Positions 46,488 through 55,286 are shown, numbered from the stretch's first letter. The stretch is DNA of 64,000 nucleotides from Spirochaetota bacterium (GCA_016934735.1 JAFGSG010000145.1:32231-96230); one strand, 5' to 3'. Program-made: numbers and translations. Notes: generated by a model not told the origin, from the letters alone.

Positions 46488-47531
46488 ATGAGACGGCCTA
46501 ACAGAGATTATAACATTTTTAATATATCAATGCTCGATACAATATCCGGAGCGTTGGGAGCTGTTATGGTCATTATGATCGTGCTCCTTACGCAGAAGAT
46601 AGGCCTTGAATCAATGTCGTGCCAGGATATTAAAGAAGAGCTTATATCGACATCAAATCAGTTAAATGAGACTACTGAGGAACTCAGACAGACAAGAAAA
46701 GAATTAAGTAAAAAAACAACAGAGCAGACTTCTATAATTGATAAAGTATTCAGCATTACGAAGATTGTGGATAATACGGTAGTCAAACTTAAGGAGACGA
46801 TCAATAAAATATATGAAGTAAATAAAGAGCTGTTCGAGAAGTCTCCCGAAAAAGGAATGTCTTTCCAGATACCAAAAAAGATAGTTATGCTGATAGATCT
46901 TTCCGGAAGCATGTCTCCTGAGAATAATAAATATAAAGAAGACAGGCTGTCCCAGCTGAAAGCCGCGATTAAAATGTTCATCGCAGGAATGGATCAGGAG
47001 TATTATATTGATATTGTTTATTTTCCCGCATTTCCGGAAAATATTGACAAAAAGTTGTATCCGAATTTTATAATTAAACCTGAACTTGATAATAAATGCA
47101 AAAATTTTGAGATGAGGGACGATGCTTACGATAATGCAGCCTTAATTTGCTATAAGTACGGTTACTTTGAAGGCGAATTAAAACAAATATTTTCCGAAGA
47201 GGATAAATTAAATTTTTATAATAAAATTGCCTGCCTTAAGGCATATCATGATACTCCTACTGAAACCGCTCTTGATTTTGTTTTAACTGACGGCAGATAT
47301 AAAGATGCGGAAGGGATCATACTTTTCAGCGACGGACAGCCGGATTCTATCAGGAAGAAAAAAACAACAACAGATGCTTTGCTTAAACTTATAAAAAATA
47401 AAAACAAATCAAATAAGAAAATTTTTACTGTGGGAGTAGGAACTGAATTCAGAAACAAAGAAGATACTCTTGCTGTAGACTTTTGTAAAAGACTCGCAAG
47501 TCAGAATGAAGGATTTTATATCGGTTTTTAA
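46488..47531 (+). CDS. ExbD/MotB-like transmembrane Asp protein with von Willebrand A domain
   Basis: A 347-residue protein. The single helix (about 14-35, ISMLDTISGALGAVMVIMIV) has Asp17 where ExbD and MotB carry the proton-binding Asp. A coiled coil follows (about 45-120). A VWA domain (about 130-347) shows an intact MIDAS: DLSGS at 137-141, a later Thr (DTPTETAL) and ILFSDGQPD. VWA domains bind protein ligands through a metal. Together with the preceding channel gene it predicts a proton-driven complex whose moving part displays a VWA domain in the periplasm. No Shine-Dalgarno; the gene follows the channel gene by 9 bp. Confidence 0.85.
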   Translation: MRRPNRDYNIFNISMLDTISGALGAVMVIMIVLLTQKIGLESMSCQDIKEELISTSNQLNETTEELRQTRKELSKKTTEQTSIIDKVFSITKIVDNTVVKLKETINKIYEVNKELFEKSPEKGMSFQIPKKIVMLIDLSGSMSPENNKYKEDRLSQLKAAIKMFIAGMDQEYYIDIVYFPAFPENIDKKLYPNFIIKPELDNKCKNFEMRDDAYDNAALICYKYGYFEGELKQIFSEEDKLNFYNKIACLKAYHDTPTETALDFVLTDGRYKDAEGIILFSDGQPDSIRKKKTTTDALLKLIKNKNKSNKKIFTVGVGTEFRNKEDTLAVDFCKRLASQNEGFYIGF

Positions 47532-47557
47532 TTATAAATAAATTATGGAGTATTTTT

Positions 47558-48337
47558 ATGAGCTATAAAACGATCAAATACGAAGTTAAAGACGGCATCG
47601 CCGCGGTAACCATTAACCGTCCGGATGTTCTTAACGCATTGAGCCCGGACGTTCTTAATGATCTGCTTTCAGTAAGCGAAGAAGCGGAAAAGGATAAGAA
47701 TGTTAAGGTTGTCATCCTGACAGGCGAAGGCCGCGCTTTTGTTGCAGGAGCGGATATTGCCGCCATGAAAAATTTTACCACACAGGAAGCCCTCGCGTTT
47801 ACAAAACTGGGACACGGTGTAATGAATTCATTTGAGAGGATGTCTAAGGCCGTACTCGCGGCTGTGAACGGGTTTGCGCTCGGCGGGGGAATGGAACTTT
47901 GTCTTGCAAGTGATTTTATTTACGCGTCCAAAAAGGCGAAGTTCGGCCAGCCGGAAATGAATCTGGGTATAATGCCGGGCTTCGGGGCAACTCAAAGACT
48001 CGCACATGTCGTTGGAATTAATAAAGCCCGCGAACTGATATATACCTGCGATATGATAGACGCTGAGGAAGCAAAGCGTATTGGGCTTGTTGCTGAGGTT
48101 TACGAAGCTGAAGAACTGATAAGCAAAGTGACAGAAAAGGCTAAACTCATTATGTCAAAAGGCCCGTGCGGGATTGCGGCCACTAAGCGAATCATGAACA
48201 AAGGACTCGGCATTGCTATGGATTCGGCTCTTGAGCTTGAACAGCAGGGTTTCAGCGCCCTGTTCGGCACCGAGGATAAACTGGAAGGTATAAGCGCATT
48301 CCTTGAGAAACGGAAGGCGGATTTTAAAAACAAATAG
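47558..48337 (+). CDS. Enoyl-CoA hydratase (crotonase)
   Basis: A 259-residue crotonase that hydrates trans-2-enoyl-CoA in fatty acid or butyrate-type metabolism. AVTINRPDVLNALSPDVL, GEGRAFVAGADIAAM and the second oxyanion segment ALGGGMELCLASD are typical. Both hydratase Glu positions are present (GMELC and GQPEMNLGIMPGFGATQRL), unlike the crotonase at 38429. It resembles short-chain enoyl-CoA hydratase (Crt). GGAG precedes the ATG. It follows the VWA gene by 26 bp, probably on the same transcript but without clear functional link. Confidence 0.93.
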   Translation: MSYKTIKYEVKDGIAAVTINRPDVLNALSPDVLNDLLSVSEEAEKDKNVKVVILTGEGRAFVAGADIAAMKNFTTQEALAFTKLGHGVMNSFERMSKAVLAAVNGFALGGGMELCLASDFIYASKKAKFGQPEMNLGIMPGFGATQRLAHVVGINKARELIYTCDMIDAEEAKRIGLVAEVYEAEELISKVTEKAKLIMSKGPCGIAATKRIMNKGLGIAMDSALELEQQGFSALFGTEDKLEGISAFLEKRKADFKNK

Positions 48338-48370
48338 ATATTATTGCAATTAGGGACAAGTACTTAATGC

Positions 48371-48440
48371 CTCACCCGGGAGACCCTGACGGCGGGCAGG
48401 ATGCATGTTTATGGCTGGCCGATAGCTCCGGCCGGGTGAG
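48371..48440. repeat. GC-rich inverted repeat with flanking direct repeat
   Basis: CTCACCCGG (48371-48379) and CCGGGTGAG (48432-48440) are exact reverse complements around a 52-base GC-rich core. ACAAGT occurs just outside both ends (48356-48361 and 48444-48449). It lies between convergent genes and could be a small insertion or a shared terminator-like structure. Confidence 0.5.
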
Positions 48441-48473
48441 TGCACAAGTCAAAGTATAAAAATATTATCTGGT

Positions 48474-49862
48474 TTAAAATATTTTACCCGGGTTCAGTAT
48501 GCTGTTCGGATCGAATGCAGCTTTAATTCTTTTTGATAATTCTATTCCTTCTTTACTTACCGCGAGATTTAAATAATTCTTTTTAGTCAACCCGATTCCA
48601 TGCTCACCTGTAAGCGTACCGCCGTAGAAAATCGCTTTTTTAAATATGTATTTTTTTATTTTAGGGACAAGCTTATTCCATTTTTCAATGTTCATATCAC
48701 CTTTCAAAATATTAATATGAACATTACCGTCGCCTGCATGGCCGTAAATAATCGATCTTAGAGATTCGGTATTTAAATAAGTCTTTATATCCTTAATAAA
48801 AACAGGAACCTTTGATCTGGGTACGACAGTATCTTCTCCGAAAAAAATACTGCTTGCATTTTTTATAGATTCTCTGATGGATCTTCTTGTTTTCCATAAT
48901 CTTTCTTTTTGAATTTTTGTATTTGCTGCAATGATTTCGTATTTAGTGTTAATCAGATTGTTTAACCGGTCTAAATCCTTCATCAGGTCATCCTCGGAAT
49001 CACCGTCGATCTGGATTAGAAGATGAGCTCCTGCGTTGCCGAACGGGATCTCTTCTTTGAGGAATTCCTTAACGAGTTTAATGGCGTCTTCTTCCATAAA
49101 TTCAATAGTTGACGGGATGATCCTGTTCTGCAGCAGGAGAGGCACGATATTCAGTGCTTTATCTATTGAGTCAAACGGGATAAGTAGATCAATGACTGCA
49201 GGCGGAGCAGGAATGAGTTTTAAGTATATTTTTGTGATTACTGCGAGCGTACCCTCTGACCCGACTAATATGCCGATAAAGTTATAGCCGGTCGCGTTCT
49301 TAACGATCTTACCGCCTGTGTTTATTACGGCTCCATTGGGAAGCACGAATTCCAGACCTGTAACATAGTCTTTGGTTGTCCCGTACTTTACAGCTCTCGG
49401 GCCGCCTGCGCCTTCAGCCAGGTTTCCGCCGATTGAGCATGAATCAAGGCTGGCCGGGTCAGGGGGATACATAAGCCCGTGTTCCAGAGCTGCGTCCTGC
49501 AGGGTCTTTGTGATAACACCCGGCTCTACAACAGCGAACATGTTTTCCTTATCGATTTCGATTATATTATTCATTTGCTCAACAGAAAGCACTAGCCCGT
49601 GTTTTACAGGAATAGCGCCGCCTGTTACGCCTGTGCCTGCTCCTCGTGGTATCGCAGGTATATTGTATTTACTGCATATTGCGAGTGTTTTGCTTACGTC
49701 GGTTACGGATGTCGCCCTAACAACTATAGCGGGGAACTCCGAAATATCGGATGTCTCGTCCCTGGAAAATTGGTCGAGCATATACGGGTCTGTAATGACT
49801 TTATCTCTGCCAATAGATTTTCTCAGTGATAAGACCGCTTTGTTTAATGCCGTTTTATTCAT
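48474..49862 (-). CDS. FAD-linked oxidase, glycolate oxidase subunit GlcD / D-lactate dehydrogenase-like
   Basis: A 462-residue flavoprotein of the VAO/PCMH family. The FAD-binding domain (about 35-215) has IPAIPRGAGTGVTGGAIPVK and the SIGGNLAEGAGGPRAVKYG segment. The C-terminal oxidase domain contains IIYGHAGDGNVHINIL and GGTLTGEHGIGLTKK, shared by GlcD and D-2-hydroxyacid dehydrogenases. It oxidises glycolate, D-lactate or a similar 2-hydroxyacid. glcE and glcF are not adjacent, so D-lactate dehydrogenase is equally likely. It is divergent from the glycosylase gene. Confidence 0.93.
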   Translation of the reverse strand: MNKTALNKAVLSLRKSIGRDKVITDPYMLDQFSRDETSDISEFPAIVVRATSVTDVSKTLAICSKYNIPAIPRGAGTGVTGGAIPVKHGLVLSVEQMNNIIEIDKENMFAVVEPGVITKTLQDAALEHGLMYPPDPASLDSCSIGGNLAEGAGGPRAVKYGTTKDYVTGLEFVLPNGAVINTGGKIVKNATGYNFIGILVGSEGTLAVITKIYLKLIPAPPAVIDLLIPFDSIDKALNIVPLLLQNRIIPSTIEFMEEDAIKLVKEFLKEEIPFGNAGAHLLIQIDGDSEDDLMKDLDRLNNLINTKYEIIAANTKIQKERLWKTRRSIRESIKNASSIFFGEDTVVPRSKVPVFIKDIKTYLNTESLRSIIYGHAGDGNVHINILKGDMNIEKWNKLVPKIKKYIFKKAIFYGGTLTGEHGIGLTKKNYLNLAVSKEGIELSKRIKAAFDPNSILNPGKIF

Positions 49863-50017
49863 ATAATTTATTTTATTTTTAATATAGCTTCTAAGTAATT
49901 AAACCTTATTTTTAATCAATACTTTTTTAATTGCATTTTAACGCATTCCCAAAATAAAAGTATATATTAAAATGGATAGAGTTATTGCATAACTCAATAT
50001 AACACATGAGAAGTCCG

Positions 50018-50060
50018 GATAAATTCCCTCCCCCGCCTGCGGCGGGGGAGGGAATTTATC
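50018..50060. repeat. Perfect 20-bp palindrome with 3-base loop
   Basis: The arm GATAAATTCCCTCCCCCGCC (50018-50037) and its exact reverse complement (50041-50060) flank TGC. It sits in a divergent spacer, so it terminates neither neighbour in the normal sense. The core matches the hairpin at 17271-17289. Confidence 0.85.
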
Positions 50061-50123
50061 ATTATTTCTTAGTTTTGCAACAAGTCTAATTATTACTTTC
50101 TAATATTCCTTAAAAAATAATTT

Positions 50124-50804
50124 ATGAAGGATTTACTGAAAATATATAACTCTTTATTAAAGATATACGGGCCGCAGGGATGGTGGCCTCTGCTTTTCCG
50201 TAAAAGAACAAAGAGAGATAAGGAGAATTCATTTATAGGCTATCACTGCGGAGATTATTCCTATCCGAAAAATAATCAGCAAAGATTTGAGATTTGCGCA
50301 GGTGCTGTGTTAACACAGAATACAGCATGGACCAATGTTGAAAAAGCACTCATAAATCTTAACAATAATGATTTACTGAACGCAAAGGCTGTTAAAGAAA
50401 CGGATTTACAGGAATTAAAAAAAGCCATAATGCCGGCAGGGTATTATAATCAGAAAGCTATTTATTTAAAAAAAATTGCTGAATTCTGTTTATCAATTAA
50501 AGGCAGGACTCCTGCCAGAGAAGAAATTTTATCTGTTAAGGGAGTCGGCCCCGAGACAGCAGATTCAATTCTGTTATATGCGTATAATCAGCCGGAATTC
50601 GTTGTCGACGCCTATACGAGGAGAATGTTTACTCATTTGAATTTTTTCAATAAGAACGCGAAATACAACGAAATTAAGGAGATATTCGAGAACAGGCTTC
50701 CGAAAGATGTTATTGTTTATCAGGAATTCCATGCGTTGATTGTACAGCATGCTAAAAATCATTTTTCACGAAAAGTTAAAATAAATGAAAGCTCGTTCTT
50801 ATGA
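50124..50804 (+). CDS. Endonuclease III-superfamily DNA glycosylase, MagIII/MpgII-like
   Basis: A 226-residue helix-hairpin-helix glycosylase. GAVLTQNTAWTNVEKALINL and ILSVKGVGPETADSILLYAY are family marks, and the catalytic Asp is in VVDAYTRRM. The position of the EndoIII catalytic Lys (VGxKTA) is Glu in VGPETA, and no C-terminal [4Fe-4S] Cys cluster is present. This fits a monofunctional glycosylase such as the 3-methyladenine type (MagIII/MpgII) rather than bifunctional endonuclease III. It removes damaged bases in base-excision repair. No Shine-Dalgarno precedes the ATG. Confidence 0.85.
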   Translation: MKDLLKIYNSLLKIYGPQGWWPLLFRKRTKRDKENSFIGYHCGDYSYPKNNQQRFEICAGAVLTQNTAWTNVEKALINLNNNDLLNAKAVKETDLQELKKAIMPAGYYNQKAIYLKKIAEFCLSIKGRTPAREEILSVKGVGPETADSILLYAYNQPEFVVDAYTRRMFTHLNFFNKNAKYNEIKEIFENRLPKDVIVYQEFHALIVQHAKNHFSRKVKINESSFL

Positions 50805-50859
50805 CAGCGTCCGATATTTTTATTAGTGCAAGCTCTTATAAGATTGACTAAAATAAAAT

Positions 50860-50892
50860 TATAATTTATAGTTGATAAAATATTTGTATAAT
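50860..50892 (+). promoter_or_regulatory. Promoter-like module before the GGDEF gene
   Basis: TATAAT (50860-50865), TTGATA (50872-50877) and TATAAT (50887-50892) lie just upstream of the start, matching the module at 42445-42478. A TTGACT at 50844-50849 stands 10 bases before the first TATAAT. Spacings are shorter than standard sigma-70. Confidence 0.4.
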
Positions 50893-50905
50893 ATCATAAA
50901 TAATT

Positions 50906-52597
50906 ATGAGTAAGGAAATTAGAATATTAATTGTTGATGATGACAGGCTGATCAGAGTCGCGGTTAAACGTATTCTGTCAAGGAGCGGACAGAATTTCAT
51001 TGTTGACGATGTTTCGAACACTTCATTATTACTGGAAGCGTTGAAAACGAAAAAATATGACTGCATTATCCTGGATTATGTATTGGCAGATGCAACCGGG
51101 ATTGATATACTAAAAGATCTGAATAATTTTGTTATAAATATTCCGGTGATTATGATGACAGGCCAGGGCGACGAACTTATTGCCGTAAAAGCCCTGAAAG
51201 CAGGAGCTTCTGATTATCTTCCCAAATCGATTCTTTCTCACAGCGACGCACAGGAAATACTTTCATATACAATACAAAATGCTATTGATGTATTTAAAAT
51301 AAAATATGAAAGGGAAAGAACTGCAAATGCTCTCCGGAAGAGCGAAGAGAGATACCGCAGTCTTGTTGAACACTCTCCGATGCTCATAATGCGTTTCTTC
51401 CCGGACGATAAGACCCTGTCCTTTGTAAACGACGGTTTTTGCGAATATTTTAATACTTCAAGGGAGGCAATGATCGGCGAAAGTGTTCTGCCTTATATCT
51501 TAAAAGAAAATGATGATAAATCGCTCAGTATCATCAATTCCTTAACCAGAGGGAATCCAGTTTTAAGTTTTGATCATTATATAGAAACGGGAAATGGAAC
51601 AAAGTGGCAGCTCTGGACGCTACAGGCTTTTTTTGATACACAGGGTAATATTCTTGAATATCAGTGTATTGGAGAAGACATAACTCCTTTAAAAGAAGCG
51701 GAAAAAGAGCTCTATAATCAAAAAGTATATTTTCAATCAATACTTGATTCTCAGGAAAACATTATTATCGTAACGGATAAAAAAGAAATAATTGAAGCAA
51801 ATCATAGCTTTTTAATTTTTTTCGGTTACAGGAATCTAGATGAATTCAAGAAAGAACATTCGGATGTCATTGATCTCTCTATAGATATACCGGGATATAT
51901 TTCAAAAAAGAATAATGGTCACTGGATTGACGCATTATTAAACGAATCAGATACGGAGAGATTGATTTCATTTAAGCCATACGGTTCCCATAATGCGAAA
52001 ATTTTTTCAGTAAATATAAATATATTATCCCTTGAACGTGAAGTGTATGTTGTAACATTTTCAGATGTAACTGCATTGGAACAGAAAAGCAAATCATTCG
52101 AAGAGAAAGCTTCGATTGACGCACTGACGGGTATTTTTAATAAGGATAAATTCTATGAAATGCTCGCCAATAGCATTGACGCTTCAAAAAGATATAAGAC
52201 CAGTTTATCTTTAATATTTTTTGATATTGATCACTTTAAAGATATCAATGATACTTATGGACATCAGACCGGCGATGAGGTGTTGCAAACACTTGTAAAA
52301 ATTATAAAGGGATGCGGCAGAGAATTGGATATCTTTGCCAGATGGGGAGGAGAAGAATTCGTTGTGCTCTTGCCACGTACTGATCTGAATAATGCTTTAA
52401 AAGCAGCAGAAAAATTCCGCAAGAGAGTCATGAATACCGAGTTTATGAATGTGAAACATCTGACATGCAGTTTCGGTGTTGCAGCATTAGTAAAAAATGA
52501 TGATGTGGATAAATTCGTCAGCAGAGCGGATAAAGCTCTTTATAAAGCAAAGGAAAGTGGGCGAAATCGTGTTGTGGGAATTAAAGCAAAATTGTAA
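50906..52597 (+). CDS. Response regulator with PAS sensors and diguanylate cyclase (GGDEF) domain
   Basis: A 563-residue signalling protein. A receiver domain (about 4-125) has the acidic pair in IVDDDRLIRV, the phosphoacceptor Asp in CIILDYVLAD and the Lys in YLPKSIL. Two PAS domains follow (about 145-270 and 275-390). The C-terminal GGDEF domain (about 400-563) reads GGEEF at the active site, which is compatible with activity, and RELD five residues before it is an intact inhibitory site for c-di-GMP. It makes c-di-GMP under phosphorylation and PAS control. A ComFB-like candidate c-di-GMP receptor is 3.4 kb downstream. Confidence 0.95.
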   Translation: MSKEIRILIVDDDRLIRVAVKRILSRSGQNFIVDDVSNTSLLLEALKTKKYDCIILDYVLADATGIDILKDLNNFVINIPVIMMTGQGDELIAVKALKAGASDYLPKSILSHSDAQEILSYTIQNAIDVFKIKYERERTANALRKSEERYRSLVEHSPMLIMRFFPDDKTLSFVNDGFCEYFNTSREAMIGESVLPYILKENDDKSLSIINSLTRGNPVLSFDHYIETGNGTKWQLWTLQAFFDTQGNILEYQCIGEDITPLKEAEKELYNQKVYFQSILDSQENIIIVTDKKEIIEANHSFLIFFGYRNLDEFKKEHSDVIDLSIDIPGYISKKNNGHWIDALLNESDTERLISFKPYGSHNAKIFSVNINILSLEREVYVVTFSDVTALEQKSKSFEEKASIDALTGIFNKDKFYEMLANSIDASKRYKTSLSLIFFDIDHFKDINDTYGHQTGDEVLQTLVKIIKGCGRELDIFARWGGEEFVVLLPRTDLNNALKAAEKFRKRVMNTEFMNVKHLTCSFGVAALVKNDDVDKFVSRADKALYKAKESGRNRVVGIKAKL

Positions 52598-52759
52598 ATC
52601 TGACTGTTTTTATACAATAGTTTCCAATATCATTTAATTGATTCGTTGCTTTTGTGTTGACTGCAAATCAGTATTGTATTCAATTTTATGATCAGCAATC
52701 AATGTAAATTTAATTATTGAGAGGGCTTCCGGAATTTTATTCATCAATAGAGAATAATA

Positions 52760-53533
52760 ATGCAAAAGAAGAAAATACTTTCATGGAACGTAAACGGAAT
52801 AAGGGCTGTCCATAAAAAGGGAATGTTGCTGCCGTTATTCGACAATAAACCCGATATTGTCTGTCTCCAGGAAACAAAGGCCGCAGAGGATCAGCTGCCA
52901 AAAGAATTGCGAAATATCAATGGTTATCACTCATATTTTACTTCAGCTGAAAAAAGAGGATATAGCGGGGTATGCATCTATACAAAAGAAAAACCTGAGA
53001 AGATAGAAGCCGGGTTCGGTAAAGAAACTTATGACAGTGAAGGAAGGATATGTATTGCGTATTATCCGGATTTTGTTGTTTTTAATATATACTTTCCCAA
53101 CGGCAAGGCCTCAAAAGATAGACTTGATTATAAAATGAACTTTTATGACGCATTTCTGAAAATCGCTGACTTGCTTAAGAATACGGGGAAAAATATTATC
53201 GTTTGCGGAGATGTTAATACTGCGCATACTGAAATAGACTTAGCCAGACCGATAGAGAATGAAGGTACTTCCGGTTTTTTACCTGAAGAAAGGGCATGGA
53301 TCGATAAATTGATTTCACATGGATATACAGATACTTTCCGGATGTTTATAAAAGAAGGCGGGCATTATTCATGGTGGGATTATAAGACCCGAGCAAGGGA
53401 ACGGAACATCGGCTGGAGAATTGATTATTTTTTTGTGAGCAATAATTTTAAAGATAAAGTGAAGTCCGCTTTCATATTAAAAGACATAATGGGCTCCGAT
53501 CATTGCCCTGTGGGAATAGAGATAGATGGATAA
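52760..53533 (+). CDS. xth: Exodeoxyribonuclease III / AP endonuclease
   Basis: A 257-residue ExoIII-family enzyme that cleaves DNA at abasic sites and trims 3' ends in base-excision repair. [16 protein letters not shown] (Asn), [14 protein letters not shown] (metal-binding Glu), [34 protein letters not shown] (catalytic Asp and Asn), [13 protein letters not shown] and [11 protein letters not shown] (catalytic Asp-His) are all present. It is preceded by other repair and signalling genes; the methyltransferase starts 13 bp downstream. Confidence 0.96.
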   Translation: MQKKKILSWNVNGIRAVHKKGMLLPLFDNKPDIVCLQETKAAEDQLPKELRNINGYHSYFTSAEKRGYSGVCIYTKEKPEKIEAGFGKETYDSEGRICIAYYPDFVVFNIYFPNGKASKDRLDYKMNFYDAFLKIADLLKNTGKNIIVCGDVNTAHTEIDLARPIENEGTSGFLPEERAWIDKLISHGYTDTFRMFIKEGGHYSWWDYKTRARERNIGWRIDYFFVSNNFKDKVKSAFILKDIMGSDHCPVGIEIDG

Positions 53534-53546
53534 GGATTAAGGACTT

Positions 53547-54200
53547 ATGACAGAGATCAGAGCATGGGATAAACATTACACAAAAGCTAAGTCTGTTTTA
53601 ACCTATCCCGATGAAAATCTTGTAAGAATGATTAAAACTTATCTTACCGGCAGGACAAGGAAAGAAGTTGAATCACTATGTTCTATTGATCTGGGATGCG
53701 GGACCGGCCGACATTTAAAATTTTTATCCGAGTGTGGCATTCAGAATATAATAGGGCTCGATACGAGCATGAATTCCCTGAAAATATGCAAAGAGCTTTA
53801 TCCTTATAATCTTGTTCGGGCAGATAATAAATCATTGCCGTTCAGGGACTCATCTTTTGATCTCGCAATATCCTGGGGGTCGCTTCATTATTGTACAAAA
53901 GACTTGTTGTATGAGCAGATCTCGGAAATATACCGCGTTATGAAAAACGGTTCGCGTTTTTTTGGAACTCTCCGCTCGGGGATGGATACATATCTTAAAA
54001 AAGGCAGACACATCGGAAATGATACATGGATCACAGATATTGAAGATCTTAAAAATTCTGTAGTATCTTTTTACAATGAAAAAGAACTTAAATTAGCTTT
54101 AAGAATATTCAGCGGATTTGAATACGGCATTATTGAAAGAACAATATTAGGTGATATTAATAAAAGGATTTCTCACTGGATATTCCGGGCTGAGAAATAA
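53547..54200 (+). CDS. Class I SAM-dependent methyltransferase, unknown substrate
   Basis: A 217-residue methyltransferase. SIDLGCGTGRHLKFLSECG is motif I, IIGLDTSMNSLKICK is motif II and FDLAISWGSLHYC is motif IV of the Methyltransf_11 type. It acts on a small molecule or lipid in the cytoplasm; the substrate is not evident. AAGGA precedes the ATG. It follows xth by 13 bp, and another methyltransferase gene follows by 39 bp, so the two may serve one pathway such as surface glycan modification (inference). Confidence 0.87.
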   Translation: MTEIRAWDKHYTKAKSVLTYPDENLVRMIKTYLTGRTRKEVESLCSIDLGCGTGRHLKFLSECGIQNIIGLDTSMNSLKICKELYPYNLVRADNKSLPFRDSSFDLAISWGSLHYCTKDLLYEQISEIYRVMKNGSRFFGTLRSGMDTYLKKGRHIGNDTWITDIEDLKNSVVSFYNEKELKLALRIFSGFEYGIIERTILGDINKRISHWIFRAEK

Positions 54201-54239
54201 CATAGTCTTTGCGCATAAAATAATTTCCGTCATATTATT

Positions 54240-55151
54240 ATGAGCAGTCATAATCAGTCAGAAATATTCAATATAGCACAGCTAACCTGCCCTTTATGCA
54301 GAAGTAAAAATATTAAACTTCATTATAATATTAAGAAATATACTCTCCAGTTTAAAGTCGATAAATGCGCTGATTGCGGGTTTATCTTTATGAATCCGCG
54401 GTTAAAAGACAGGGCGATGATAGATTTATATTCCGAGAATTATTACACCGGTAATGCGGAGTATTCATATTATGATGAAAGGCAGGCTTTGAAGCATTCT
54501 GAGTATGTATGGAAAAAGAGAGTAAAAAAGATAAGGCAATATACGGATTCCGGTAATTTTCTGGATGTTGGGTGCGCTTTCGGAGGATTGTTGAAAACAG
54601 CGTCGGATTATTTTACGCCGTTCGGGATAGAGCTTTCGAAATATTCCGGCAAATACCCGAAATCGCTGTTTGGAGACAATATACACATAGGAAGCCTTGC
54701 GGATCATTCTTTTAAAGCTGACTTTTTTTCAGTCATCACTATGATAGAGCTTATTGAACATCTTGCTGATCCCGCTGCAGCGGTCAGTGAATGTTTTCGC
54801 TTATTGAAAAATAACGGTCTTCTTGTTATTCAGACTGCAAATATGGACGCGCTTCAGGCTAAACTGTTGAAAGATAAGTACGCTTACTATATGCCGGGGC
54901 ATGTATCATATTTTTCCAAAAGTAATCTGGTGGACATGCTTCAACGGGCTGGTTTTAAAAAAATTAAAATATTTTATCCGGTTGAATTTGGTCTGCTGCC
55001 AAAGCTTTTAAAGTCGAGGTATCAATTTAAATCAGGCTTTGATTATCTGAGATGGGTCAGAATTGCATATTATCATTATATAAGTAAAATAAGATTCGGA
55101 AATTTTGCTGCGACAAGTTCTATGGTCGTTTATGCATTTAAGAAGGAGTAA
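54240..55151 (+). CDS. Zinc-ribbon class I methyltransferase, sugar-modifying type
   Basis: A 303-residue protein. The N-terminal zinc ribbon has CPLCRSKN and CADCGFIFMNPRLKD, giving four Cys ligands. The methyltransferase domain shows FLDVGCAFGGLLKTASDYF, SVITMIELIEHLADPAAAV and LLVIQTANMDALQAKLL. A zinc ribbon before a Methyltransf_23-type domain is common in enzymes acting on nucleotide sugars or surface polysaccharides. The C-terminal part is basic (RVAYYHYISKIRFG-like). It follows the other methyltransferase gene by 39 bp. Confidence 0.86.
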   Translation: MSSHNQSEIFNIAQLTCPLCRSKNIKLHYNIKKYTLQFKVDKCADCGFIFMNPRLKDRAMIDLYSENYYTGNAEYSYYDERQALKHSEYVWKKRVKKIRQYTDSGNFLDVGCAFGGLLKTASDYFTPFGIELSKYSGKYPKSLFGDNIHIGSLADHSFKADFFSVITMIELIEHLADPAAAVSECFRLLKNNGLLVIQTANMDALQAKLLKDKYAYYMPGHVSYFSKSNLVDMLQRAGFKKIKIFYPVEFGLLPKLLKSRYQFKSGFDYLRWVRIAYYHYISKIRFGNFAATSSMVVYAFKKE

Positions 55152-55173
55152 TACCCTCGTCCATACGAAGTGA

Positions 55174-55196
55174 GGCCAGGCCCAGGCTGGGCGGCC
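55174..55196. repeat. GC-rich hairpin between convergent genes
   Basis: GCCCA and TGGGC pair around GGC (inside 55174-55196), with GGCC at both ends able to extend the stem. A second weak stem CAGTC/GACTG lies around 55256-55279. The spacer (55152-55286) is richer in G and C than its surroundings. No T-run. Confidence 0.4.
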
Positions 55197-55286
55197 GACA
55201 AACACGGGATGCTTTAGTACTCTGGTCGGATGCGGGCAGAATATTAGTTTACACCAGTCTGTAAGGCCAGCCTGACTGAGCGTAGG

